64,000 bases of DNA from Blumeriella jaapii (Eukaryota; Ascomycota; Leotiomycetes; Helotiales; Drepanopezizaceae). The stretch lies in NCBI GenBank assembly GCA_009599575.1, contig VWND01000064.1, positions 1,488,001-1,552,000 of the forward strand, written 5' to 3'. Made by a program: the position numbers and the translations under genes. Each line of letters starts with the position of its first letter. The first letter of the stretch is position 1. Below are positions 1 through 11,640 of the stretch, one piece after another. The notes beneath the pieces are model-generated. The model saw nothing but the letters and a program-made list of their open reading frames with translations. It did no database searches and was not told where the DNA came from.

Positions 1-501
1 ACACCCTTGAACACCTCGCGGCCCGCGACCCCGGGCCCAGTGAACGGTCTCGCAGAGACGTCGACCTCGGTCACCAACAAGAACATCTTCCTCAACCTCT
101 CATCCACGGTCACGGAGTCCGGCAACAACCTGTCCCAGGGCCAGAAGCAACTTCTCTGCCTCGCACGTGCGCTCTTAAAACAACCCAAGGTCCTAATGAT
201 GGATGAAGCTACGGCGTCCATCGACTACAACACCGATTCCAAGATCCAAGAGACCATCCGTGAACTCACAAGCACGATCATCACCATTGCGCATCGCCTG
301 CAGACCATTGTCGATTACGACAAGGTGCTGGTTCTGGATCGCGGCTCTGTGGTCGAGTATGGACATCCACACGAGCTGCTCCAGAAAGAAGGCAAGGATG
401 CCATCTTCAAGGGCATGTGCGCGACGAGCGGCGATTTAGAAGCGCTGCAGAAAGCCGCCAAGAAAGCTTGGGACGCCGGGCGACTCGTCGACGTCGAGTG
501 A
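1..501 (+). CDS. ABC transporter, ABCC (MRP) type, C-terminal fragment
   Basis: The left window edge cuts this gene; the last 166 residues remain, in frame from base 1. They are the end of the second nucleotide-binding domain of a full-length ABCC transporter. The signature loop NNLSQGQKQ is at fragment residues 42-50, Walker [13 protein letters not shown] at 64-75, and the switch histidine in TIAHRL at 98. After the ATPase core comes a short charged tail ending in LVDVE. Family members pump conjugates, bile acids or drugs across the vacuolar or plasma membrane using ATP. The substrate cannot be told from this piece. The closest feel is to yeast YBT1/BPT1-like proteins, which is an inference. 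No intron is visible in the fragment. The gene is convergent with the m-AAA protease gene across a repeat-rich spacer. Confidence 0.93.
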   Translation, partial: TPLNTSRPATPGPVNGLAETSTSVTNKNIFLNLSSTVTESGNNLSQGQKQLLCLARALLKQPKVLMMDEATASIDYNTDSKIQETIRELTSTIITIAHRLQTIVDYDKVLVLDRGSVVEYGHPHELLQKEGKDAIFKGMCATSGDLEALQKAAKKAWDAGRLVDVE

Positions 502-635
502 GAGAGGGCCTGTAGACATTCGGATCCTCCTACTGTACAATGTATTTTTTCCCCTTCGTCTCTGTGCTGCACCGTTTCGTTCGGGGCGGGATATCTTCTG
601 GCACTTGCTTTCCAATCGGTTGGAGGAGATGACCA

Positions 636-711
636 ACTCCTCCTCCTCCTCCTCCTCCTCCTCCTCCTCCTCCTCCTCCTCCTCCTCCTCCTCCTCCTCC
701 TCCTCCTCCTT
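636..711. repeat. (TCC)n trinucleotide microsatellite
   Basis: About 75 bp of uninterrupted TCC/CTC, 130 bp downstream of the ABC transporter stop. It is non-coding here: the Ser or Gly frames it generates are not attached to a gene. Confidence 0.95.
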
Positions 712-765
712 CTCCTCCCCCTTCTCCTCCCCCGGCCACGCTATCCTCGCCGAGGTGAGGTCCGT

Positions 766-835
766 AAGTACAGTACAGTACAGTACAGTACCAGACCGGA
801 AAGAGTACCTACCTACCTACCTGTCTGTCTGTCTT
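766..835. repeat. CAGTA array followed by CTAC and TCTG tetranucleotides
   Basis: Four tandem ACAGT/CAGTA pentamers are followed by CTAC and then GTCT repeats. This is the first of many copies of the CAGTA motif in the window. Confidence 0.9.
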
Positions 836-964
836 CTTGCCACCTACCTACTTAGGTAAGTACCTATAGTTCTAGCAGAGCTAGCCACTCTGTACATACA
901 TACGTCCATATACATACTGTACTTTTGAAAATCGATCATACAGTACCTTCGTGGTTTGGTTTGG

Positions 965-1075
965 TTGTGCTGTGCTGTATTGTATACTGTGCTGTGCTGT
1001 GCTGTGCTGTGCTGTGCTGTGCTGTAATGTGCTGTAATGTGCTGTAATGTGTGCTGTGTGCTGTGCTGTGATGTA
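965..1075. repeat. degenerate (GTGCT)n tract
   Basis: Tandem GTGCT pentamers, with GTAAT-containing variants towards the right end, run for about 110 bp. The unit differs from CAGTA (TACTG) by few bases, so the two tract types may be related by slippage and mutation. Confidence 0.85.
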
Positions 1076-1183
1076 TGGATCGTACTGTACATACCTTAGG
1101 GACTTCTCGATGCGTGCGATGTGAAGAGTGCCGCCGCGGGTTGGTTGTGTTTTGGTGATGTAGCGGGTATTGTCTGTAGTGAA

Positions 1184-1335
1184 GTGTAGTGTGGTGTGGT
1201 GTGGTGTGGGTGTGGTGTAGTGTGGTGTAGTGTAGTGTGGTGTAGTGTGGTGTGGTGTAGTGTGGTGTGGTGTGGTGTAGTGTGGTGTAGTGTAGTGTTG
1301 TGTATGTAGTGTATGTACTGTATGTATTGTAGTAC
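1184..1335. repeat. degenerate (GTGGT/GTAGT)n tract
   Basis: About 150 bp of alternating GTGGT and GTAGT pentamers, decaying into GTATGTACTGTATG-like sequence on the right. One strand is strongly GT-rich and the other AC-rich, which explains the Thr/His-rich shadow frame on the minus strand. Confidence 0.85.
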
Positions 1336-1852
1336 GGGTATACAGATAGTGTATGAATGTATATATGTACATATAGGTACCCACCTACCTACCTACCCAG
1401 GTAAGTGTACAGTAGCAGAGTAAACAATCCACTCACCACCTTACCCAAGGACACCCTCCCTCCCTTTCTCACATCCCGAATCAAACACACCAACCAAAAC
1501 AGCCCGCCAAAAGACCTCCTTAAGCACTACGAAGAAACGAAGCAAAAAAAGGCCGGCTTTTCGGTTCGTTGAATGCGTTATAAATCATCCTTTTGCTTAG
1601 GGATGAATATGCACGCCGATGAAATAGTATACAGTAAATACCTACTAGATAGGTAGAAACAGAGCGTGTCGAGATATCGAATAGCTCTTACACTGTATGT
1701 AGGTAGCATGTATTGTTGTACGACGCTCGCCGTTCTGCGTTGGTGAGTTAGCTTCAGTGGCTTGGTGTTGTGTATGCTCGTGATACAGAGGGTTTCGGGA
1801 AATAAATGTTCGAGTGCAATTTATATGTACATATTCGGTTTTTTTTTTGTGC

Positions 1853-1870
1853 GGGGGGGGGGGGGGGGGG
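1853..1870. repeat. poly-G run (18 G)
   Basis: Eighteen consecutive G follow a T-run. About 100 bp further on is a run of 14 C (1972-1985). Together they could fold or mispair, and they are difficult for sequencing. Confidence 0.9.
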
Positions 1871-1971
1871 TTCAAACATGCTCGATAGGTAGTAGGCTTT
1901 CTCTCACGGTTACAGGTACTGACTGTACAATACAATACATACAATCGACTGTTTATATGTACAGTACTGTA

Positions 1972-1985
1972 CCCCCCCCCCCCCC
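1972..1985. repeat. poly-C run (14 C)
   Basis: Fourteen consecutive C immediately follow a TACAGTACTGTA palindrome. Confidence 0.9.
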
Positions 1986-3277
1986 TCCGAGCAATTCCCT
2001 TCCTTCCGTTTTCTAAAAGCCAATCCTGGACGTGATTTGACTTAACTTTATTTCAATGCAACATTTTTTTCTTTAAAAAAAAAGAAAGAAAAAGAAAAAA
2101 GCTTGGCGTGCAGCACAGTTCAAAATCCAAGATAGAGACTTCCGAAGACTCACATCGCGAAGACTATTGTTTTTCTTTTCCAAAGCCGATTCTTTCGGTG
2201 CTGTACTGTACTGTGCATAGGTATCTCAACACCACAGACACCAGCTCCAGTCCTTACAGTACAGTGTAATTTAGTACAGCACAGTACAGTACGTCACCAG
2301 CTAGTTTGCTATGCCATGCTATGCTATGCTATTTACATGCTATACTGTGCAGTGCAGTGCAGTGCGATACACATCAGCGAAACCAAGTGTCGCGCCAGAA
2401 GAAAGACCGCGCGCGATACGAAGAACGCAAGTGGAAAGGCTCTGTCTGTCTGGCTTCCACCGCATGTATACTTAAGACGACGGGTATCGATGTTTTTGAT
2501 TCCAAGGTGCTGTTTAAACGGGGAAGAAAAGAAGAGGGAGGAGGGGGGGGGGAAGTGGTTTCGCGAAGCATGTGTGCGTGTGTGTGTGGATGAGGCTTGC
2601 ACAGATAGATGGAAATGCCTTGGGCACCACTGCAGTTTACCTACCTATACCTACCACCAACTGTGCAGTATGTATAGTACAGTACAGTACGGCACCTGTG
2701 CTACAGTACGAGCTCTTGGTCGAAATCAAGATGCTGGGTCGGGTGGTGATGGTCTAGGTGTACGTCGCCGAGGTCCTCCTACTGTACCCATCCTCGCAAC
2801 GGAGGCAGACAGCCAGGCAAGCCGAGGACTGGTCCAAGTCGTCGATTCGCGGTTCCTCATATACTTTCCCTCTTGCAGGACAGCAGCAGGGGAGCGGCAG
2901 CAACGGCGACGACAGAGGCGACGCCATCGGATCAAAAGATGTGTAGGTGGTTTTCATCGTACATGTACATTTCCTGGCCCACACATCTTCTCATCTACCC
3001 ATCTATCCATCGCCCACCCCCCCGCAGACCTCGACAATCGCGCGCCACCCTCGCCACGGATGGCAGGCACGCCACGGCATCCAGAAACGTAAGAGAACGG
3101 GTGAGTGAAGTTAATTCTGTTCCTCGCACGGCCGAATGCAAAAACGATCGGTCCATCCCAACGCCTGCTCATGCCCGTACAGTACAAATGTGCTCTCCTC
3201 CCCCTCTTCCTTGGACCACTCCCTTTCCCCACCTCCTCAGGGCGTACGCGGTGCCAATCTTCCTCCCTCTCCTGCCC

Positions 3278-6003
3278 TCACACCGGGTTGGGCTGCTCAG
3301 GAGGACTGTCGGTGACCTCTGACGGGAAAGGCGGCGGGGCGCTCTTCTCGCCCTTGCTGCCGCCGAAGTACTTGGCGAAATCCTTGTTCTCGTCGAAGGG
3401 GCGGTGACCCAACAGTCGGACCATGTCGTTTCTATCGAGGACTTCCTTCTTCAGTAGCTCCTCGGCGACAATGCCGACTTCGGATTTCTTCTCCGTGAGG
3501 AGATTCCGGCACTGCGCGTACGCCTCGTCCACTATCCTCCGCACCTCGGAGTCGATGGTCTGGGCAGTAGACTCGGCGAATGGCTTGTGCAGAGCCTGCT
3601 CGTTGTCCTCGAAGTGAAGGGGCCCAAGCTTCTTGCTCATGCCCCATTTGGTGACCATTGCCGTGGCCATGCGAGTGACCTTGTTGAAGTCATCGGACGC
3701 TCCGGAGGTCACGGTCTCGAAATGAAGTTCTTCTGATACACGACCCCCGAGTGTCATGGCCATGCGGTCCATGAGTTGGTTGACGTTCATGAGGTAGGTG
3801 TCGCCAGCTGGAAGGTACTGGGCATAACCGAGAGTGCCCTGTCCACGTGGGATGATGGAAACCTTGAGAAGAGGATCCGCATACTTGAAATACCACCCGC
3901 AGATAGCGTGGCCGGCCTCGTGGTACGCGACCGTCTTTTTCTCTTCAGGAGACAGGACGAGTGACTTCTTCTCCAGACCACCAATGACACGCTCTATTGC
4001 TTGTTCGAAGTGAAGCATCGCAACGGACTTGGCGCTTGTTCGAGCAGCTATGTGAGGTTAGCAAGGGACCAGTGAGAGAAGTGCGAGACAGCTATACCGA
4101 TCAAAGCAGCCTCGTTGACGCAGTTGGCGATGTCGGCCCCCGAGAAGCCGGGAGTCAATGCCGAGAGACGTCCAGTCAAGTACTCCAAATCCTCATTGGT
4201 GACGATCTTCTTCAAGTGAACCATGAAAATCTGTTTTCGGCCATCCATGGTAGGTCTATCGATAGCAATATGTCTGTCGAAGCGGCCAGGTCGCATCAAC
4301 GCCTTGTCTAGAACATCCGGTCGGTTGGTTCCTGCAAGTACGACCACTTGCTCAGCCGTGTTGAAACCATCCATCTCAGTCAGGATTTGATTGAGCGTTG
4401 CTTCACGCTCGTCGTTTCCACCCGAACGAGCCAGCCTTCCCACGGGCCTTGCCAATAGCATCAATTTCATCGATGAAGATGATGCAAGGGGTGTTCTTTC
4501 TTGCCATTGCGAACAAGTCACGCACTCTCGAAGCACCAACACCAACGAACATCTCCACGAATTCAGAGCCAGACACACTGAAGAACGGGACTTGGGACTC
4601 GCCAGCCGTCGCCTTCGCCAAGAGCGTCTTGCCGGTTCCAGGAGGACCAGAGAGAATGGCACCGCGAGGTATCTTGGCACCGAGCCGTTGGAATTGCTCG
4701 GGTGTCTTCAGGAAAGAGACGAACTCCATGATTTCCGCCTTTGCTTCGTCCATACCAGCAACATCGGCGAATTTCACCTTGACGTCAGTCTCGTGGTTGA
4801 ACTGTTTCGCTCGGCTCTTGCCCATACCAAACACACCGCTGGCGCCTCCGCCGCCACGGCCCGCTCTCTGCGACATGTAAAAGATGGCTCCGATAAATAG
4901 GAGAGTGGGACCGAAGTTCCAGAGCAGACCCCAAGCGTCACCCTCCGAGGCATAGTTGACGGGTATTCTCTCCGCAGGTGGGATGCCCAGATCGTTTGCG
5001 CCTCGTCTAATCGCCTCTCAAAAGATTCGACGGATCCAATCGTGAAGTAGTAGTGGAAGTTGGGGTTCACCGCCGGAGAATCGGGGAACATGGCTTGTGT
5101 AGCTTCGCGATGTAGGTCGACCCGCACTCGCCCGCCATTGTAGACGGTCAGTTTCTCGACCAGTCCCTTGTCGAGGAATGTACTCCGGAACTCTTGGTAG
5201 GTGATGTCCCGCTTGCTCTCACCCGGCATGACCAGTCGGTACAGCAGCCAAGATGTAAAGGCCGACAACAACACAGTGCTCAGATCAATCTTCAATTCGC
5301 CGACCTTGAACTTACCCTCCTGCCTGTCCCCGCCCCTCTTCTTGCCACCCGGATGCGAGCCTCCGAACCCTCCAAATCCGCCTGACGAACCGTTCGACTC
5401 GCTGGATCCGGAGTCCGCACCCTTCCAACTTGCATCCCTTTCCGCCTGCTTCTTTGCCATCTGCGCCGAAATCTTCAACAGCTTTGCCGCCGCCGCTAGG
5501 GTCATTGGCTTTCCCCTAAGCTCGTCCATAAGCTGCCTCAAATCCTCCGGAATGCCCTCTTTCTTCATGTTCTCCAAAGCCCGCCCCAAGACCTCCACCT
5601 GTTTCTTGGGCATTCCGGACCTCATTCTTTCCACCAGCTTCTCCAGCTCCTCCTGCTCCGCCGGGTTTAGGGGCACCATGCCTTGAGCCAGCTTAGGCTC
5701 GCCGCTTTCTCCCCCATCCTCGCTCTTCTTCGACAGCGGCGTGTTTCCATCATACAGGTTCTCCATCCCGGGGGCAGATTTAGACGGTGGCTCATCCCCT
5801 TTCTTTCCCGCCACCTTGTTCTTCGCAGCATCTTCATTCTCTAGCTTCCGTGGATCCGAGTAGAGTCGGGATTGCTGAACCGCTAGACACGCGGAGCGTA
5901 AAGGCGCATGGTTGGAAGGGCGGATCGAAGCTCGTGCACTCGTCTGGAGAGTTGATTTCGATATCCTCGCAAGGTTGCCTGACTGCCGCAGTAGAGAGTG
6001 CAT
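3278..6003 (-). CDS. mitochondrial m-AAA protease subunit (AFG3/YTA12, FtsH family), two apparent frameshifts
   Basis: A zinc metalloprotease of the mitochondrial inner membrane that degrades and processes membrane proteins on the matrix side. The N-terminus looks like a presequence (Ser/Arg-rich). Next come a Gly/Lys-rich stretch, a membrane segment ([19 protein letters not shown]), the FtsH extracellular domain ending [16 protein letters not shown] (read [13 protein letters not shown]), a second membrane segment, the AAA module with Walker A GPPGTGKT and Walker [12 protein letters not shown], then the protease domain with HEAGH. One intron (4048-4097) joins NEAALIA to ARTSAKSV. The frame breaks twice. 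Near 4995-4997 one base is missing, so DEAQ-(N)DLGIP is lost. Near 4421-4423 one C is extra, interrupting SFG-GNDERE. Both lie at 3-base homopolymers and the protein reads normally on either side. That favours sequence error over decay, but a pseudogene cannot be excluded. Which paralogue (AFG3 or YTA12) is uncertain. Confidence 0.93.
4048..4097 (-). other. intron in m-AAA protease gene
   Basis: On the minus strand it begins GTATAG and ends CACATAG, 50 nt. Removing it restores the conserved path [18 protein letters not shown]; reading through gives a stop shortly after. Confidence 0.85.
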
Positions 6004-7187
6004 CGCTGCAGGAAAGATGTGGTCGAGGGGGAAAGACGGAAGATCGTCCGCAGTGTCTCCTTGTTTTGGAGCACCGGAGTGCGAATTGGGGCGAGTGAGT
6101 TGGTTTGGAGGGAAAATTCACTGGGGAGGAGGCGAGAATCAAGTCAAGACCTCGACCTAGCGTGGAGCGTCGCTTACCTAATGCATACATATCGTACTGA
6201 ACTGTATCAGTGCGAGGTTGCCTCGCACTCCGCCAAATCTGGGTTTCATGGCTGATAGATATTCCTACTTGCCCCATCCACTAGATTTTCTAAGCTTCCC
6301 TCTGTACATACAACTCTCTTACTCCGCACCCAGGCATTTAAACTGGGACGGCATCTCCCTCCTTGACAAAACCCAAAGCCCACATCAACGCCCAACAGAT
6401 AGATACCTATACTCCGTTTCCCACATCTCCGCCAGAGAGAAAAGAGAGAACAAGTAACCGAAAACATCTAACGCTAAAGAGACTCTACGAACACCTTTCT
6501 GCGAAGTGGGCGCGTAGCTGTGGTTGAAAGCCGCTGACTACCTAACCAACCGACTATTCAGGTTTGCTCTCTGCTGCTTTCGAGAGCAAGGAAAGGAACG
6601 ACAGCAGCAAGCAAAAGCAGCATGTTGAAATCCATAGCTCGCATTCTTCGTTTGTGGAAGCCGAGCAAGCCATGTCCCAAGATCAATTTGGACACCCAGC
6701 CACGTAGCACAAGGAAATCCCAATCTTCAAAGAAACCAAGTTCACCTGAAATTTCACGCCCCAGCTTGAAAAGACTAATAAGCCGCTCTTGCACAGTGAC
6801 CTTGACTTTTTCAATACTACGTTCAACTTGTATTTCCTATAACCTGGCCCAGATTGAGTCCGCTAGAGACTCGCTGTCATACTATTGATACACCGTCCGC
6901 GCTAATTATCATGCCCCGACCATCCCAAAATGCAATCACCCGTAATTTTGATAGCCATCAGATGCATCTAACCTCATTTTAACCCAACAGGCGCAGTGAA
7001 GAATTCCGTAAGCCGTACCCGCAGTCTAACATCTAAAGCCATAAAGTCATGTCACCGTGCAACATGACGCCGCCAACACAACCTCATGCTTCCTTCTACA
7101 ACCCCAAACACCATGCCATATCAAATCTAGCATTCCCGCGGCACCAAGAGACATAAGAGAGCCTTGCCCCATCGACCAGAGCGGCAC
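6004..7187. other. intergenic, no gene seen
   Basis: This stretch lies upstream of the m-AAA protease gene and downstream of the Zn2Cys6 factor, both on the minus strand. It should hold the protease promoter at its left end. An 88-codon plus-strand frame at 6622-6888 starts with ATG but has no recognisable features and was not called. No notable repeats are seen. Confidence 0.6.
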
Positions 7188-10100
7188 TCACAGACCGGTG
7201 TTACGCTGCAGATGCTGGTTATTGACGTTTTGCAGGTTCGGGTCACCCACTATTCCATTCTCAAAACTCGGATACGCGCCACCTGTCATATCCGCCCAGT
7301 CCCACTGGAGCGTCATGGGCATCTGCCACAAGTCTTGCGGAACAAAAGGTTGTTGAAACGCATTCATACTCATAGGGGACGTCATGTCGTTGCCATTCGG
7401 ATAAGCCTGCATGTCGGCGTAGGGTGAAATGCCAGCTTTAGGCGTCATGTACTCGGCACTGTTGTTGTAGTCCGGATTCCAGTTGGAGTTAGGCGAGTCG
7501 TTATTCGGCGGGGGGCTGAAGCCGCTATTGCCATCGCGCATCACCAATGCGGGTGAATAAACGCCAGACACGGCCGGTACCTGTACATCCAGACCGCGAG
7601 GGACGACCACGGGTGTCTGCGGGGGCGCGGTCGGTTGGGAAGGCGCACTTTTCGGATGTCCCATTTGCTCATCGTTGTTTTTCCTCTTCCGCCTCGAGGA
7701 GCTGTCCTTGTCGGCCTTGTCAAGTACGAGTTTAGCAATCCTCTCGAATTCCGAGCAGACCCCAAGCATTCGCTTCACACCTCCATTTTCTAATTCTGTT
7801 TCTAACATGGATAAAAAGCTGACCACGAGGTTCATTAGGCGAACATCCGATCGAGCCCGAGGGTCCTGAGGATTCTGTAGGATATTACCGAATAATGTCA
7901 CTAGTGCGGACACGGGAAAATAAAGAATAAGCCTACACTTATCAGCATCGCCACACGCAGAAAGCTTACTTGAACGTACCAGACACATGAGAAGTCTCCT
8001 TGCGGAACATATTTGATTAGGTGAATGGAAGCTCGAGCAGCAGAGACACACAGAGCCGCAGACGAGAACACGCGAGGGTTCAGCGGCTTCGCATTAAGCC
8101 CTTGGATGGCGTAGTTTGACAAGCGGCTCGTCCAGTACCCATGATGAACAGACATCCGGTGAATCGTTGTCAGACAGTTGTAGTAAGCGAAGTGGAGAAC
8201 AACGACGTGTAAGATCAGAGGGGTATGGGAAGCCTTGATTTCGTGCTCGGGCCGGAAGTCGACCGGAATGCAGTCTTTCCACTCCTCTAGGATGTGATCC
8301 AGCTCGCCTATCGTGTTCAGAAGCTCGCCGTCGGATTGTTTGGCTGCTTTGGTCGAGTACAACCGCTTGTACACTTTGCTTTCGATTGTCGCAAATTCAC
8401 ACATGAGACGGAAGAGGTTTACTTTACCCTTTCCATCAGCCAGCGGGATGTTACCAACGTTGTCTTCCGGATCTGCGCTGGGGAGTTCAACATTCACATC
8501 ATCATCATCTTGCGCCGGGGGTCGTCCTGAGCGCAGACAGATGTCCTTGTCTAGCATGTAACCAATCCAAAAGACCCGCTTTCGCTGCTCGATCTCGATT
8601 GGGTTAAGATTGAATCCGGTACCGCGCTTGTGTAATCCGATGCTGTGAGATGCTCGAATAGCTGCAGCGAGCAGGAAGAATGTAGGTTGGGGGTTTGGTG
8701 TACCCTGTAAAAACATTGCTAATCCCAAAAGAGCCTGGACACTAAGCAAGTCCGTGTTGCGCATTGTAAGTTCAGGGACCACGGCCATTGCATTCTTGAG
8801 GTAGCCCCATGCCTTTTCGTCCTCCTCCTTCGGAACGAGGTTGCTCATGACGCGGAGTCGATGAGCTATCGCGAGCGCAACGTTTAGACTGGCCCACCAC
8901 CCCGAGCCATCGTAAGGATCCTGGCTATACTGCCGATCGACGAGATGCATAAATGTTGGATGATGAAAGAGGGGAAACATGCAGTTGAAATTCTCGAAGA
9001 AATCCTTGAGCAGTGACAGACATTCGGCCTTCGCAGGTAGTCGTTTGAAAACCCGTCGCTCGAATAAGTCTCCGAAGACCTCTGGTTTCCAATACACCCA
9101 TTTGTTCTCGTCAACAGACGCCGAGGATATCATTTGCTGAAACGAGGAGTCACCTGTCTTGTCGTTGACCCATTGAATTCCCTTGGGCGAGAAGATGGAA
9201 AATCCAGACGAGGACCCTGTGGGCATCAGTCAACATGGCCTCACAAGTAGCGCGAGAAGTGCCAAACCAATATATCTGGTTTCGCCACAGTTGTTGGTGA
9301 CCAGAGAGCACATCATGTCTGACAGATCCTCTACCTCCTCGCCAGAATTTTCTGGCGTACCGCTCTTGCGCTTGTCTCGGTCCGTGGTAACATGTGGCTC
9401 GGGAGACGCGATCGTGCTTCGTGGGGTCGAAGTGCCATCGGCCTGCGAGGTTTGCGAGGGAGAAGTCGGGTGGGATCCTGGACCCATTGAAGCCCTCTGC
9501 GATTCCTTCTTGGTCTCTGTCAATCGCTTCTCCAAAGTTCCCAAGTCCGTCCGACCATTGTCATCCTCGTTGAGCAGACCTGCGACAGTAAGCACACATA
9601 CCGCCAGCTCCGGGAGCGGTCACAGAGTTTACCGGAGAGCCTCAGTAAGCTTTCCATCCGTCCCAATCGATTCTCGAGGCCCTCGATGTATTTCGCCCTA
9701 CCAGCGTCAACCACGTCGGTCCGCCGTCCGCTGCCCTGGCGACGTCACGTACCCTTTCGGCGGATTTCTCTTCTTTTCCACCTGCGTAAACACGCACTCC
9801 GTCTTGTAGTTGATGCAGTGCGTACACGCGGGCATCTTGCCGTCGCATTTGATCTTTTTCTTCCGGCACATGTCACACGCCTGAGCCTGTCAGCCTCGTG
9901 TCCCCCTCCATCGTAGCCGACGCGCCCGAGTCGCAGGGGCCCTACCCTCGCAATCCTTCGCCTTTTGGCCTCGATGCTCTCGTCCATCAGACCGCCGTCG
10001 CCCAAGTATGGCTGTGACATGTCGGGCATGCTCATGTCAGACATGCTCAAGTCGGGCATGCTCATGTTGGGTGTGAGGCTCTCGTGGTTGTAAGCACCGA

Positions 10101-10218
10101 AAATCTGTGGTGGGGGGGGGTTCATCATCGGTGGCGCGCTCATCTGGGGCATGCTGCGGTAGCTGTTGGGGTCGTGTCGGGGGTCCATGACAGTGGGCGA
10201 ATGCGAGTGCGGCACCAT
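7188..10218 (-). CDS. Zn2Cys6 fungal-type transcription factor
   Basis: A 919-residue regulator in six exons; introns at 9881-9945, 9698-9752, 9580-9632, 9217-9267 and 7933-7979 all have GT-AG ends and restore frame. The N-terminus is Met/Pro/Ser-rich with [16 protein letters not shown] repeats. The binuclear zinc cluster follows at residues 93-120, with Cys at 93, 96, 103, 110, 113 and 120 (C-x2-C-x6-C-x6-C-x2-C-x6-C) and the basic run RKKKIK. The linker and dimerisation region is [19 protein letters not shown]. The middle is a fungal_trans domain ([69 protein letters not shown]). The C-terminus carries RRKRKN and a Pro/Asn/Met-rich tail that could be an activation region. It should bind CGG-type sites in the nucleus. 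No target pathway is indicated by neighbours and I do not recognise a named orthologue. Confidence 0.93.
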
Positions 10219-10737
10219 CTGAAGCGAAAGTCAACCAGGTTCCGCCAAAGCAAGCGGTGACGAATCCTGGTTGAGCGCGGTACTATTATGTATGTATGTG
10301 CCGTCCTGTCGAAGTTTTCTGTGTATGTAAAGGGGAGTCAGCCCGAGGGAGTCAATCTTGCACCGCCGCAGGACAGGCGGCGCGGCCGGGATGCTCCTCT
10401 CCTCCGCGTACAGGATGGTGCGCGTGCGACGGTACGAAGGGCTGTACGAAGGTACGAAGGTACGAGCAGACCGATCACCGTTGGGCCCCCGCTTTCTGCC
10501 GGCGTTCGCTGTCTGATTGCTCGCTCTTCGTCGATGGTTGTCGCCCTCTCGTCCGAACTTCCACCACCCACTCGACCTCCACGGCCGGCGTCAGCGATGC
10601 GAAATGACGAAGACGTGCTGCTGATGCAGGGCAGGTCAGGCAGGTCGGGCAGGTCGCAGACAGAGAGGCCCCAGTGCAGGCCAGGGTTCGAGAATCTGCG
10701 AGCGCGGACACTCGGGGAGTGCACAGCAATCCTCGGC

Positions 10738-10764
10738 GGGGGGGGGGGGGGGGGGGGGGGGGGG
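10738..10764. repeat. poly-G run (27 G)
   Basis: The longest pure homopolymer in the window, about 520 bp upstream of the Zn2Cys6 start codon. Its length should be treated as approximate because homopolymers of this size are rarely read exactly. Confidence 0.9.
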
Positions 10765-11579
10765 TGAGAAGCGTATTGTGCAGTACAGAACTGTAAGATG
10801 TGCCCGAGAAGCGCGAGGACGAGGAAATGCGTCGAAGACCTGCCAGTACCGACTCGCAAACAAACAACGAACCGATGATGCGTGGAAGTCGAGCGTTGGC
10901 TCGCAGGATGGCGGAAGAAAGGAGAGGAAAAAAGAAAGAAAGGAAGAAAGAGGGGAGGAACACAACGCCAGCCAGCCAGTCAGTCAGTCAGCTGTCGGCA
11001 GCCAGCAACGCTAGCTCGTGGATTAAGGAAAAGCCAGGTCCGGACCATCTCGAAGTCACGTCGAATGTATGGTTCCAGCCAGATCGAGCACGCGAGATGC
11101 CTTAGTTTACGTATAGTTTGGTATAGCATCGTACAGTATAGCATGGAATAGCATAGTCCAGCATAGTCCAGTAAAGTAGAGTGTGTACAGTAAGGCATGT
11201 ATGTATGTGGAAGGAGGTCTGACAGCGTGGCAAGCTAGGGAAGCTTGCTGCTGCGCTCAAGGATCTTTGCAGATGTCTACGGAGCACTAATTCCCATTAC
11301 AATATGCTTACAGTACAGTACATACAATGGATACTGATGAGAGGTTCGGACAGCATCTCCGTGCTCTTGAAGGATGGTGACGGTGATATGACTATTTAAC
11401 GTCTGGAGCGGGCCGTGAAACTGCGCAACCTCAAGCCTCCCTTGGAGACGTGCTAAGCTGGGGATTTTTACATCCATGGGACCCTCGAGAAAGCAGATAT
11501 GTAAAAGAAATGTGTGACAATTGTCCGGTCGAAGTATATCACTTCTCCAAGCACGGTAGATCCTGCTCTGCCTAGGTAG

Positions 11580-11640
11580 TACAGCACAGTACAGTACAGT
11601 ACATACAGTACGGTACATATGTACTACAGTACAGTACTTA
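11580..11640. repeat. CAGTA/TACTG array cluster
   Basis: Dense ACAGT/CAGTA pentamers in both orientations, including CAGTACTG-type palindromes. Similar clusters are at 11300-11320 and 11840-11875. Confidence 0.85.

Larger units (their letters stand above)
502..3277. other. intergenic, microsatellite-dense, no gene seen
   Basis: This spacer between two convergent genes holds a long TCC tract, CAGTA arrays, CTAC tetranucleotides, GTGCT and GTGGT/GTAGT pentamer tracts, a poly-G run and a poly-C run. Open frames here (for example around 881-1384 on the minus strand or 2316-3092 on the plus strand) are built from these repeats. They have no recognisable domain and were not called. Confidence 0.8.

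Noticed and set aside
881..1384. 167-codon Thr/His-rich frame on the minus strand
   Set aside because: It is a translation of GTGGT/GTGCT pentamer tracts, with no gene context or splice signals.
6622..6888. 88-codon ATG frame upstream of the m-AAA protease
   Set aside because: Random-looking composition, no domain, no splice or promoter evidence.
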